A DNA stretch of 64,000 bases from Chloroflexota bacterium. Lineage in GTDB: Bacteria > Chloroflexota > Limnocylindria > QHBO01. The position numbers and the translations under genes are program-made. Shown here one piece after another: positions 8,653 through 17,357 of this stretch (within the stretch, counting starts at the first letter, position 1; every line of letters begins with the position of its first letter). The DNA is taken from contig QHBO01000016.1 in NCBI GenBank assembly GCA_003243965.1, positions 225,826 through 289,825 on the forward strand. The letters are read 5' to 3'. The notes beneath the pieces are model-generated. The model searched no databases, was not told where the DNA came from, and worked only from the letters and a program-made list of their open reading frames with translations.

Positions 8653-8753
8653 CGAAACGCTCCCTTTCCGCGCCGGAGCGCCGCTGCCCCGGGCGCACGC
8701 GAAACGACGAGCGGCGCACCCGGTTGGGGATGCGCCGCGGCACGGTTCAAACC

Positions 8754-8836
8754 GACTTCCTGCGCTGGCATTACCCAGATCAGGTTCGAGGGTCTGCGGC
8801 TCTCCGCACTCTCAGCGCTCTTCGCGCTCCCCTGTC
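8754..8836 (-). promoter_or_regulatory. TPP riboswitch (THI element)
   Basis: On the minus strand the conserved THI-box segments appear in order: GCTGAGAGTGCGG, then ACCCTCGAACCTGATCTGGG, then TAATGCCAGCGCAGGAAGTC. GAC and GTC at the ends can close the P1 stem. It lies about 100 nt upstream of thiN. A downstream hairpin (arms GGCGCA/TGCGCC, 8712-8735) has no U-tract, so control may be by a weak terminator or by access to the thiN Shine-Dalgarno. Thiamine diphosphate binding should lower expression of the thiN-ykoEDC operon. Confidence 0.93.
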
Positions 8837-8884
8837 GTCAATTGGTTGCGCGCTGAGCCTAGCACGGCATGCCATCATCGGGTC

Positions 8885-9370
8885 GTGGAGTCGCACCCCA
8901 ACCTGACCCGCGTTACCCAAGCCGCCGGCGAGCTGGGCGTCAGCATCCGTGTCGAGCGCTTTCCGGAGGGCACGCGCACCGCGCAGGAGGCCGCGCGCGC
9001 GGTGGGATGCGACGTCGGACAGATCGTCAAGTCACTGGTCTTCGTGGCCGACGGCACCCCGGTGGTCGCCCTCGTCTCCGGGGCCGACCGGCTCGACACG
9101 GCCCGTCTGGCCTCCGTGCTGGGTGCGCGCGACGTGCGCCGAGCGACGGGCGACGAGGTCCGCGCGGCAACCGGCTTCGCAATTGGCGGTGTGCCGCCAC
9201 TCGGACATGACTGGCCGCTTCGGGTGGTGATCGATCGGCGCCTCCTTCAGCATGCGCAGGTGTGGGCCGCTGCCGGGCTGCCGGACGCGGTCTTCAAGGT
9301 GGACCCGCGGGCCCTGACGCGAGCGATCGGGGCCACGGAAGCGGAAATCGCGCTGGTCGGCGGCAGCTAG
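8885..9370 (+). CDS. YbaK/EbsC-family aminoacyl-tRNA deacylase
   Basis: 161-residue single-domain protein of the YbaK/ProX editing superfamily, which hydrolyses mischarged tRNAs in trans (for example Cys-tRNAPro). Seen: the start of the fold with TAQEAARAVGC, the catalytic-lysine region QIVKSLVFVADG near residue 45, and the GGVPPLGH loop near 105. Start GTG at 8885; CATCAT ends 6 nt upstream and no Shine-Dalgarno is present. The gene is divergent from the thiamine operon. Substrate specificity cannot be inferred. Confidence 0.82.
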   Translation: MESHPNLTRVTQAAGELGVSIRVERFPEGTRTAQEAARAVGCDVGQIVKSLVFVADGTPVVALVSGADRLDTARLASVLGARDVRRATGDEVRAATGFAIGGVPPLGHDWPLRVVIDRRLLQHAQVWAAAGLPDAVFKVDPRALTRAIGATEAEIALVGGS

Positions 9371-9373
9371 GCG

Positions 9374-9877
9374 TCACGGCGGACCGAGCCAGATGTCGGT
9401 ATGCCGGGTGTCACCGGATAGGGACAGCTGCCAGGCTCGGCCTCCGGGCGCCGCGAATCGGATCGCGGCAGCCGCCCCGCCGGGGTAGAGCGCCAGGATC
9501 CGAAAGCCGCGCTTCGGCAGCGCCGACTGGTAGAAGCGGTACACCGCTGGCCCGGCAGCGTCGGTGGTCCAGATCGCCACCGCAGGCGGGCGGTTGGGCA
9601 ACCTCGCCGCAGCGGGGTACACCGGGAAGCCGGATGGCAGGCCGGGCACCGCAGAGGCCACCGGAGTTTCGATCCCTCCGCCGGCCCGGCTGGCGACCGG
9701 GGACGGCGCGGACCAGGTGGCAGCCGGTGGGCTCGGCGTGCGCACGGCTGGCGGGGCCGAGCACGCGACTGCCACCGCGGCGAGCAGCGCGAGCGGCGGT
9801 GGCACGGTCGTGCGGACCAGCATCGCAGGCAGTCGGTCGGGTCGGGGCAGACGGCCCCGTCCCGTGCGGCGGCTCAT
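9374..9877 (-). CDS. Hypothetical lipoprotein
   Basis: 167 residues with an N-terminal basic region, a hydrophobic stretch and a lipobox-like AVACS near residue 40, predicting an outer-face lipoprotein. A Pro/Ser/Ala-rich linker leads to a compact C-terminal domain (YPAAARLP, YRFYQSALPKRGF) of a type with an alternating strand/helix pattern, not recognised. The ATG at 9877 overlaps the stop of the M23 peptidase gene, so it is coupled to the peptidase and beta-propeller genes and probably acts with them at the envelope. Confidence 0.6.
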   Translation of the reverse strand: MSRRTGRGRLPRPDRLPAMLVRTTVPPPLALLAAVAVACSAPPAVRTPSPPAATWSAPSPVASRAGGGIETPVASAVPGLPSGFPVYPAAARLPNRPPAVAIWTTDAAGPAVYRFYQSALPKRGFRILALYPGGAAAAIRFAAPGGRAWQLSLSGDTRHTDIWLGPP

Positions 9878-10854
9878 GGCGAGAAGTTCGAGATCACGAT
9901 CGGAACGTAGTAGTTGCCGATCCGCCCGTGATCGAACCACGCCACCGAGTTGGCGAGCAGGTTGAAGCTCTCTCGGTAGGTCCCCGGCGGCGGACCTCCC
10001 CGCAGGCCGAACGTGTAGCGGCCGATCCCGTTCGGCCCGATCGGTCCGGCATCGACCGGCGTCGCCACGGTGGACGAGGGCCAGTCGGCGGCCGCGAAGG
10101 CGCTCGCATGCAGTGGTGGGTCGTACGTGACCAGCAGCAGGCGGCCGAGGCTGATGTCCGGTCGCCAGGCACGGCCACCCAGATTCCTGAACTCGACCCA
10201 GTGCGTGACGGTCTGATAGCGCCTGATGACCTCCGTGCCACTGTTGCTTTCACGCACCACGGAGGCGAGGTACGGCACTCGGCCGGGCCAGGTGGTCCAG
10301 CGTCGCTCGGCCATCGGGTCGCTGGGCTGCCAGACGCTGCCGACCAGCCGGTCGAGCTCGAAGTGCAGATGCGCGCCGTAGCAGATGCCGCTGCATCCTG
10401 ACCGTGCGATCTGCTGGCCGGCGTACACCTTCTGGTTGATCCCGACCAGGACACCACCCTGCGCCAGGTGGTAGTAGAGCGAGTCCCGGCCATCGGCGTG
10501 GCGAACGCGGACGTAGTTGCCCGCGGATCCGAACTCCTCGGTCCCATAGCCCTCGAAGAGCCCGACCACGGTGCCGTCGCGGGCCGCGACCACGGCCGAT
10601 TGCAGTCCCATCGGATAGTCGATGCCCGTGTGGTTGTCGTACGCGCGACCCGGATGGCTGGCGCAGTCGTTCCAGACTTGTCCCGTCCAATCCAGCTGGC
10701 GACAGCGCGTCGGATCGCGGTCGATGCCGTAGCTCAGCTGAACGTCCGGGTTCGAGAACGGCAGCGTGTAGTCGTCGGCGGCGAGCGCCGAACCGGCGCC
10801 CAGCAGCAACAGCAGGCCTGCGCCTGCGAGGGCGCGGACAGCGGACCGCATCAT
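9874..10854 (-). CDS. Secreted M23-family peptidase with NBR1-like Ig domain
   Basis: 326 residues. A signal peptide (LLLLLGAGSALAA, cleavage near residue 25) leads into a LytM/M23 zinc endopeptidase domain with HTGIDYP (His/Asp zinc ligands, near residue 75), YYHLAQGG and the HLHFEL motif. The C-terminal third (WVEFRNLGGRAWRPD onward) looks like the Ig-type next-to-BRCA1 domain often fused to bacterial cell-surface enzymes. Predicted role is peptidoglycan peptide cleavage. Start ATG ATG at 10854 overlaps the upstream stop; the downstream lipoprotein is also overlapping. Confidence 0.82.
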   Translation of the reverse strand: MMRSAVRALAGAGLLLLLGAGSALAADDYTLPFSNPDVQLSYGIDRDPTRCRQLDWTGQVWNDCASHPGRAYDNHTGIDYPMGLQSAVVAARDGTVVGLFEGYGTEEFGSAGNYVRVRHADGRDSLYYHLAQGGVLVGINQKVYAGQQIARSGCSGICYGAHLHFELDRLVGSVWQPSDPMAERRWTTWPGRVPYLASVVRESNSGTEVIRRYQTVTHWVEFRNLGGRAWRPDISLGRLLLVTYDPPLHASAFAAADWPSSTVATPVDAGPIGPNGIGRYTFGLRGGPPPGTYRESFNLLANSVAWFDHGRIGNYYVPIVISNFSP

Positions 10855-11867
10855 CGGTCGCACCCCGCCCCGCAACCCGCCCAAGCCACGGCCGGACTAG
10901 CCATGTGCGCGATGCGTCTGCCCCGCAGGTCGAGGATGTCGGTGCCGCCGCCGGCGAGCACCATGACCCGTGAGCCGTCGGGCGAAACGCGAGGGATGGC
11001 ACCCCCGCTGATCCGACGCGCAGCGCCGGCGCCACGCTCCTGGATGAAGACGCCCTGGCCGGCGCGCTCGAAGGCGATCTGCCGTCCGTTTGCGCTGGTC
11101 GAGACATGAATCGCGGCCGCACCGAGATCCGCGAGCGGTTCCCCGCCGGCTCCGAGCCCGAGACTGCGGACCGAGGTCGACCCGTCGGGATTGCTCACGA
11201 AGTACGCGACGCCTCCGGCGTCGAGCAGCGAGAAGCCGGAAAGCAGCTCTCCTGCCGTGAGCCGCACGACCCTGCCCGTCGCCGGCTCAACGCGAGCCAG
11301 ATCCGCCGAAGCCGGTGCCTCCACGGAGCTGACCGCGATAGTCAGCAGCGAGCCGTCAGGGTCAAACGCGATCGGTGCGGTGAACGGGCCGTCCGCGAGC
11401 CGAGTCGCACTACCGCCTTCCGTCTCCACGCGCCACATCCGACCGGCGCCGTCGATGGTCGCCGCCCAGGACCCGTCCGCGGCGACCGCTGAAGCCAGGA
11501 CTCCTTCCAGCTCACTGCGCACCAGCGACCCGTCAGCCGTGGCGATCGAGAGGGCGCCGGGACGGCCCCCGTAGCTGTCGGTGGTCGCCACGATCCCACC
11601 GTCGCGGGAGGTCGCCAGCAGGCGCCGCGCCTCCGAGACGGGATCGATCGGCGTCGATCCGAAGCGCGGCAGGCTGGCATCGATGAGCGTCTGCTCGCCG
11701 ATTCGGCGTCGGGTGACCGCGACGGCAACCCCCGCGCTCCGAGCGGCCGCTGGGTCGTATCGGGCGGCAGAGGGCGGCGGTTCGGCCTGCACGGCTCCGG
11801 CCAAGACGAGGGACATGATCAGGACGGCTGCCGCGAGCAGCGGCAGCGTACGACGCGCGTGAGACAC
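10851..11867 (-). CDS. Secreted TolB-like beta-propeller protein
   Basis: About 338 residues with a signal peptide (PLLAAAVLIMSLVLAGAVQA) and repeated short units such as SPDGSRVMVLAGGG and FDPDGSLLTIAV, the pattern of a WD40/TolB-like propeller. The start GTG at 11867 is chosen because GGAGG (11875-11879) sits 7 nt upstream; a longer in-frame frame to 11948 lacks such support. It heads an overlapping three-gene unit with the M23 peptidase and a lipoprotein. The ending WAGCGAGCDR has a Cys pair. Molecular function unknown. Confidence 0.68.
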   Translation of the reverse strand: MSHARRTLPLLAAAVLIMSLVLAGAVQAEPPPSAARYDPAAARSAGVAVAVTRRRIGEQTLIDASLPRFGSTPIDPVSEARRLLATSRDGGIVATTDSYGGRPGALSIATADGSLVRSELEGVLASAVAADGSWAATIDGAGRMWRVETEGGSATRLADGPFTAPIAFDPDGSLLTIAVSSVEAPASADLARVEPATGRVVRLTAGELLSGFSLLDAGGVAYFVSNPDGSTSVRSLGLGAGGEPLADLGAAAIHVSTSANGRQIAFERAGQGVFIQERGAGAARRISGGAIPRVSPDGSRVMVLAGGGTDILDLRGRRIAHMASPAVAWAGCGAGCDR

Positions 11868-12030
11868 CGAGGAACCTCCGAGGGCACGACAGAAAGGGGG
11901 CTGGGCGTTCGGACGTTCCGGGCGGCGGCGGACTCCTCTGCTGCTCAACGGTCGGCGACCGACTGATTTCGCGGCGACGCTACGCCGCCGCGCTTATCAG
12001 CCGCTTAGCGGCGCATATACTTCGCCGCCG

Positions 12031-12777
12031 ATGTCCCTGCTCGTCGCGGCCCTGGCTGCAGGCGTCGGCACCCTGCTCCTTCTGGGCGGCACCCTCACCA
12101 TCCGGGCCACCGGAGCTCAGCTTGGCCTGGGTCGCCGATTCGCCGGCGCTCGCGAGCTGTCCGTCGGCGAACTGCTGGACCTGGGCGAGATTCCGTCTCG
12201 CCCGGTGCGAGTGGTCGGGCGCATCCGCGCGGGGGATCCGCTCCAGCTGCCCGAAGGTGAGCGGCTGGTCGTGTTTCACCGCGACGTCGAGATCCACGCG
12301 GGGCGTGGCCGATGGCGCACGGTGGAGCGGCTCCGCGAGACCCGTTCGTTCGACCTGTGGGATCACGACGGGTCGCTGCCCCTCGACCCCGCCCGCGCCG
12401 CCGAGCCGCTGGTCGTGATTCCCGAGATCTGGCGCGGGACGGTGAACGAGCTCGACGTTACGCACCGACGGGCGGCCGAACGCCTCGTTTCCGCGGCCGC
12501 CGATGGCATCGCTGCGCGCGCCATCACCCGAACCGTCAACATCGTCGATCGGCTGCGGGTACTCGCCATCGTGCGGCGGTCTGCCGCCGGAGCGCTTGAG
12601 CTGGCCCCTCCGCCGGGAGGCTATGTGATCTCCAACCTGGAGGTCGACGAGGCGATTCGGCTGCTCGGCGGGCCGCGGCGCGACCTGATCGGTCCGGCGC
12701 TGGTCGCATCGTTCCTCGGCGCGGGCCTGCTGGTGGCCGCGCTCGGGGCGGCGATCGGCGGCCTGCTGGCACACTGA
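12031..12777 (+). CDS. Two-span membrane protein with GIDE-like domain
   Basis: 248 residues. One membrane segment at the N-terminus (LVAALAAGVGTLLLLGGTL) and one at the C-terminus (LVASFLGAGLLVAALGAAIG) flank a soluble domain with VRVVGRIRAGD, a VEIH stretch and RSFDLWDHDGSLPLDP, which resembles the GIDE/MULAN-type domain found in some prokaryotic membrane proteins. That assignment is by eye and tentative. TATACT (12016-12021) stands 9 nt before the ATG with no Shine-Dalgarno, implying a leaderless mRNA. It is divergent from the envelope trio. Confidence 0.6.
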   Translation: MSLLVAALAAGVGTLLLLGGTLTIRATGAQLGLGRRFAGARELSVGELLDLGEIPSRPVRVVGRIRAGDPLQLPEGERLVVFHRDVEIHAGRGRWRTVERLRETRSFDLWDHDGSLPLDPARAAEPLVVIPEIWRGTVNELDVTHRRAAERLVSAAADGIAARAITRTVNIVDRLRVLAIVRRSAAGALELAPPPGGYVISNLEVDEAIRLLGGPRRDLIGPALVASFLGAGLLVAALGAAIGGLLAH

Positions 12778-12914
12778 CCACCGCCCACGCTGAACGAGGA
12801 CCCGGCGGTCTGGGCAGCGGCCGCGGATCCGGCCGTCCCCCGCCAAGCGGGCGCGCCGCGCGGCGGTGGCCGGGCGACCCGGCCCGAGGAGAGGTACGGA
12901 GCGGCTCGGTACGA

Positions 12915-15900
12915 ATGGGGGATCGAGTCCGCGCGGTTGCCACTTCTACCATCGGCTGCACGGCACCTACCAAAGGTTCCATCCATCGTCGGAGCGGCTT
13001 CCTGTCGGGCGCCGTGCTGCGGGGAGCGCATCTGGTGGCCAACGGGCATCGCGATCGTGGGGGCGGACGTGAAGAGCTGATCAGCGTCGCCCAGGCCGCC
13101 GCCCTGCTCGGCGTCCATCCCAACACCGTCCGCGCCTGGACCGAGGCGGGGAGGCTGACCGCCTACCGCATCAACGCGCGCGGCGATCGGCGGTTTCGCC
13201 AAGGTGATGTCAAGCGCCTTCTCGGGGAGGGCGCGGATGCGCCGGAGCTCGCGGCCGCGCCGGTCCACCGCCGGGACGCGGAGATCGCGGTGCTCACCCG
13301 GCTGACACAGGGATCCGCCGCCGCCCTGAATGTCGCAGCGGTGTGCCGGACCGCCATCGAGGCCCTCCGGGCGCATTTCGCGTACCCGCAGGTTGCCATC
13401 TATCTGGCGCGGCAGGCAGAGCTCGAGCTGGAGACGCACGCCGGCTACCGAGTCGCTCCGGCCGCGCGACTGCCGCTCGGAGAGAGCCACCTGACGTCCG
13501 ATGAAGGTGCTCCGGCCCTGAGTGAGAACGCGTCCGGACTCGAGCTGCGCCTGCCGCTCCGGGCCTCGGGCGAGGTGCTGGGGCTGATGCTGATCGAAGA
13601 TGGCGTGGACGGCGTGCTGGCCATCTCGCAGGTGCCGTTCCTGGGCACCGTCGCCAACGCGGCGGCTACCGCGATCTTCAACGCGCGGCTCCTGGCGCGC
13701 GCTCGTCGCGAGGTGACGCGCGCCCGGGCACTGCGCAGCGTGACCCAGGAGCTGACCGGAAAGCTCGATCTGGCGAGCGTGCTGGACGACATCGTCGACC
13801 GTACACGCAGCCTGTTCGATGCCGACAAGGCGGGGCTCTGGTTCCTCGGCGACGGCCCAGAGCCCTTCCAGCTCGGAGCAGCACGCGGCATCGGGGAGGT
13901 ATTCCACGCCCGCGTCCGTGCGCTCCGGCTGGAGTCAGACGCCGCCGGCATCAAGGCGATCCGGGAGCGCCGCACATACGTTCTGCACGACGCAGACGCC
14001 GATGACCGCGTCGGCCCGATGCGGGATATCTACGCGGCCGAGGGGATCAAGACCGCGTGCCTCGTCCCGCTCGTGTCGCACGACCAGGCGGTCGGAGTGC
14101 TGGGCCTCTATCACCTGCGCCCCCAGGAGTGGCCCGCGGAGGAGCTGGCTCTCGCCCAGTCGTTCGCCAACCAGGCCGCGGTGGCAATCAGCAATGCGCG
14201 GCTGTATCGGTCGCTTGCCGCGCAGGCGGCCCGCATGAAGTCGATCCAGGACCTGTCGGCTCGCCTCAACCGCCTGACCGAGGTCCAGATGATCGCGGAG
14301 GCGATCGTGGCCGAGGCGAGCACCCTCGCCGAGTTCCACGATATCCGCGTCTATTCGGTGGACTGGGCCACAGGCGTCTGCGAGCCGGTGGCGTACACGC
14401 GGCGCCTGTTGGGAGAGGGCGATTTCCGCGAGCGCCTGCGCGTGGAGATCGGCCCGGGCTCGTTCACCGGGACGGTGGCCCAGACGGGCGAGGCTATGCT
14501 GATCAACGACGCCCTGACCGATACCCGCGGGCACACCATCGACGGCACCGACGACATCGAGGAATCGATGCTCGTGGTACCGATGCTCTATGAAGAGCGC
14601 GCCGTCGGGATCCTGGCGCTGTCGAAGCTGGGCACCAACCAGTTCAGCGACGACGACCTGCAGACGATGAGCATCTTCGCCGGCTACGCGGCACAGGCGT
14701 TCGCCAACGCGCACAGCTACGAGCAGCTCGCCCGCCAATCCGCCGAGCTGGCGCGCCAGCTGGACTCGCAGCGGCGACTTCTCGAGATCAACGAGCGACT
14801 CCTCAGCACCCTCGACCCCGGCGACGTGCTGGAGACGATCGCCGACGGCCTGCGCGCGGTCGTCTCGTACGACAACCTGTCGATCTACCGCGCCGACCAC
14901 GAGCAGCAGGCCTTGGTTCCGGTGCTAACGCGCGAGCATCACGCCGACCTGATCTCGCGCTACGTCATCCCGTTCGGTAGCGGACTGATGGGTTGGGTCG
15001 TCGATCACCACGAGCCGGCGCTAGTCAACGATGCGCTGAGTGACCCACGCGCGCTCCAGATTCCGGGGACCCCAACCGAGCCGGAGGCGATGGTCGTGGT
15101 GCCGCTGGTCAGCAACGGCGAGGTGACTGGCGCCCTCAACGTGTCGCGCGGCGGAGGGCCCGAGGCCTACTTCAGTGATCAGGACTTCGAGCTCGTCAAG
15201 CTCTTCGCCGGCCAGGCGTCCATCGCCCTGCGGAACGCCGATACCCATCACGCGGTCAGCCTGCGGGCCGAAACCGATGCGCTCACCGGGCTCGGCAACC
15301 ACGGCGCGTTCCAGAAGGATCTCGCACGGCTTCTCGATCGAGCACGGGACCTGCCGGCCGACGCCAACGCGGGCGTGGCGCTGCTGATGATGGACCTCGA
15401 CCGCTTCAAGGCCTACAACGATCGGCTGGGTCATCCCGCCGGCGACGCACTGCTGCATGCGGTAGGCACCGCGATCTACGGCGCAGCGCGCTCTGAGGAC
15501 CTGGCGTACCGCTACGGGGGCGACGAGTTCGCGTTGATCCTCTCCTCGGTCGACGCCTCGCAGGCTGAGGTGGTCGCCGAGCGCGCGCGGCGAGCCGTGG
15601 CGCGTCTAACGAGCAAGGACTCGACGCCGGTGACGATCACCATCGGCGTGGCGGCATTCCCCAGCGACGCGACGGACAAGAACGCCCTGATCGGGGCGGC
15701 CGATACCGCGCTCTACTACGGCAAGCAGGCCGGCGAGGACCGGGTCACTTTGGCCGGCGAGGTGCCCCGTGAGATTCGCGACCTGCGCGGCACGCTGGAC
15801 GAACTCGCGCGCGCCGCGCTGCTGCATCCGGAAGACGCCGGCTCAGTTGAGCATCTGGTCGAGCATGCGGCGCGCCTCTCGGTGGCGGCCGCCGATCCGA

Positions 15901-16460
15901 GTGAGCAGCCGGTCCGTGATGCGCTGCTTGCCGTCGCCAGGGGCCTCGAGCGCAAGGACGGCAGCACGCGCGGGCACGCGGACCGCGTCGGGCGTCTCGC
16001 GGGCAGGATCGGCGGCCAGCTCGGCTGCACGGACGACGAGGTGCGGACCATCGAGCTCGCGGCACGGCTCCACGACCTGGAACCGGTCGGAGCGGCGGGC
16101 CTGGAAACGGTGGCGGCGCTGCGGGGTGTGGCGGACATCGTCCGAAGCGTGCGCGAGCCATCGCCGGCGGCGGAGCGATCGCTGGCGGCCCAGATCGTGT
16201 GCGCGGCCGACGTGTACGACAGCACGGTGACCGGAGCCGGCGCACCGCGGCGCGGCCGGGCTGCGGCGCTGTCCGGGCTGCGCGAGCAGGTCGGCACGGC
16301 CTATCTCGCGGAGGTCGTGGAGGCGCTGTCGACGATCGTGGTGACCAGGGAGCGCCGACCGGCGCGGACGACCGGCGGAGGCCAACGTGGCGAGGCGAGC
16401 GCCGATCGACGCCGGTCGGGCGCGCGTCGACCGCGCCGCGCATCGGTGCGGGCCGCCTAG
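12915..16460 (+). CDS. HTH-GAF(x4)-GGDEF-HD signalling protein
   Basis: 1181 residues from the first ATG; the first 50 or so look non-conserved, so the true start may be later. Order: MerR/excisionase-type HTH (residues 55-100, SVAQAAALLGVHPNTVRAW), four GAF-like domains (about 130-785), GGDEF (about 788-950) with intact RYGGDEF and an RxxD inhibitory site (RSED) five residues before it, then an HD domain (RGHADRV, LAARLHDLEP, about 1015-1120). The HD-GYP hallmarks GK and HHERxDGxGYP are absent. Predicted to make cyclic di-GMP in response to GAF ligands; the HD part is probably not a phosphodiesterase. Confidence 0.85.
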   Translation: MGDRVRAVATSTIGCTAPTKGSIHRRSGFLSGAVLRGAHLVANGHRDRGGGREELISVAQAAALLGVHPNTVRAWTEAGRLTAYRINARGDRRFRQGDVKRLLGEGADAPELAAAPVHRRDAEIAVLTRLTQGSAAALNVAAVCRTAIEALRAHFAYPQVAIYLARQAELELETHAGYRVAPAARLPLGESHLTSDEGAPALSENASGLELRLPLRASGEVLGLMLIEDGVDGVLAISQVPFLGTVANAAATAIFNARLLARARREVTRARALRSVTQELTGKLDLASVLDDIVDRTRSLFDADKAGLWFLGDGPEPFQLGAARGIGEVFHARVRALRLESDAAGIKAIRERRTYVLHDADADDRVGPMRDIYAAEGIKTACLVPLVSHDQAVGVLGLYHLRPQEWPAEELALAQSFANQAAVAISNARLYRSLAAQAARMKSIQDLSARLNRLTEVQMIAEAIVAEASTLAEFHDIRVYSVDWATGVCEPVAYTRRLLGEGDFRERLRVEIGPGSFTGTVAQTGEAMLINDALTDTRGHTIDGTDDIEESMLVVPMLYEERAVGILALSKLGTNQFSDDDLQTMSIFAGYAAQAFANAHSYEQLARQSAELARQLDSQRRLLEINERLLSTLDPGDVLETIADGLRAVVSYDNLSIYRADHEQQALVPVLTREHHADLISRYVIPFGSGLMGWVVDHHEPALVNDALSDPRALQIPGTPTEPEAMVVVPLVSNGEVTGALNVSRGGGPEAYFSDQDFELVKLFAGQASIALRNADTHHAVSLRAETDALTGLGNHGAFQKDLARLLDRARDLPADANAGVALLMMDLDRFKAYNDRLGHPAGDALLHAVGTAIYGAARSEDLAYRYGGDEFALILSSVDASQAEVVAERARRAVARLTSKDSTPVTITIGVAAFPSDATDKNALIGAADTALYYGKQAGEDRVTLAGEVPREIRDLRGTLDELARAALLHPEDAGSVEHLVEHAARLSVAAADPSEQPVRDALLAVARGLERKDGSTRGHADRVGRLAGRIGGQLGCTDDEVRTIELAARLHDLEPVGAAGLETVAALRGVADIVRSVREPSPAAERSLAAQIVCAADVYDSTVTGAGAPRRGRAAALSGLREQVGTAYLAEVVEALSTIVVTRERRPARTTGGGQRGEASADRRRSGARRPRRASVRAA

Positions 16461-16498
16461 ATCCTGGGTGGAGGCCGCGGTGTATCATCGCGCCTCCC

Positions 16499-17257
16499 AT
16501 GCCGATCCCCCTCGCGTCGCCGCGTGCCCGGACCGCCACCAGCCTGCTCAGCGTGGCGGGCAGCGTGGCCCTCGCCGCCTGCTCGACGAGCGCGCCTCCG
16601 CCATCGGCTTCCGGACGCTTGTCAACGTCCCCGTTGTTCACGCTCGCGCCGACCATGACCCCTTCGCCGACGCCGCTGCCGACCCCGTCGTTCACCAACC
16701 CGCCCGACCCCTCGCTGCTGGCGCTCGTGCCCCCCACGCTCGGAGCCGTGGTGGTCGACAAGCCTCCGATCACCGAGTACGGGGTGACCCCCGGCGACAT
16801 CGGTCAGGCCGCCTACGGGCGCATCGGTGTCCGATTCCGGAGCCTGGTGATCGCCTACGTCGAGCGTCCGCGAACGATGAGCCTGTATGCCATGCGGGTC
16901 GATCCGCCGGCGGTCCATACCGCCGATCTCGAGCCCTACCTGGCCCCGATCGGGGAGTACGTCGGCATCCAGGGCCTGCACCCCGAAGCGTGGCATCTGG
17001 CGGTCGTCGCCGGCCGCTCGGTGTGGACCCGGGGCGAGGACCCCGCGACTGCCGCCGGCACCACGATCTACACCTGGGCGGCGAGTCACTACGTCTTCCT
17101 GCTGATCGGCGTGGTCGACGCGGTCAACCGCCAGATGGTTGCGGCCCTTCCGGGCGAGCCGCCGCCTGCGCCGCCGCCGACATCGGTGCCGAGCCGATCT
17201 GCGTCACCAGCCCCGCCGGTGGCCAGCCCAAGCCCATCGGCCGCGTCCGGCGGTTGA
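16499..17257 (+). CDS. Hypothetical lipoprotein
   Basis: 252 residues starting MPIPLASPRAR, with a hydrophobic stretch ending VALAACS (lipobox near residue 27), a Pro/Thr/Ser-rich linker (TMTPSPTPLPTPSF) and a globular middle part (about residues 75-210) of unrecognised fold, then a second Pro/Ser-rich tail. TATCAT lies 10 nt before the ATG without a Shine-Dalgarno. It follows the GGDEF gene on the same strand by 38 nt, but probably has its own promoter. Confidence 0.55.
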   Translation: MPIPLASPRARTATSLLSVAGSVALAACSTSAPPPSASGRLSTSPLFTLAPTMTPSPTPLPTPSFTNPPDPSLLALVPPTLGAVVVDKPPITEYGVTPGDIGQAAYGRIGVRFRSLVIAYVERPRTMSLYAMRVDPPAVHTADLEPYLAPIGEYVGIQGLHPEAWHLAVVAGRSVWTRGEDPATAAGTTIYTWAASHYVFLLIGVVDAVNRQMVAALPGEPPPAPPPTSVPSRSASPAPPVASPSPSAASGG

Positions 17258-17357
17258 CCTGCAGACAGCCCGCCCGCCGCGTCGGACAGCCGTAGAGGCT
17301 CAGGACGCTGGAGGCGCGTCTTTCTGGGTACCCCGTCCTCGCGGCTATCATCGCGCC

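Noticed and set aside
8712..8735. Intrinsic terminator of the TPP riboswitch
   Set aside because: A hairpin is present but no U-tract follows, so it is described only as a possible part of the expression platform.
16010..16300. Active HD-GYP phosphodiesterase
   Set aside because: The HD pair is present but the GK and GYP motifs are missing, so only a degenerate HD domain is claimed.
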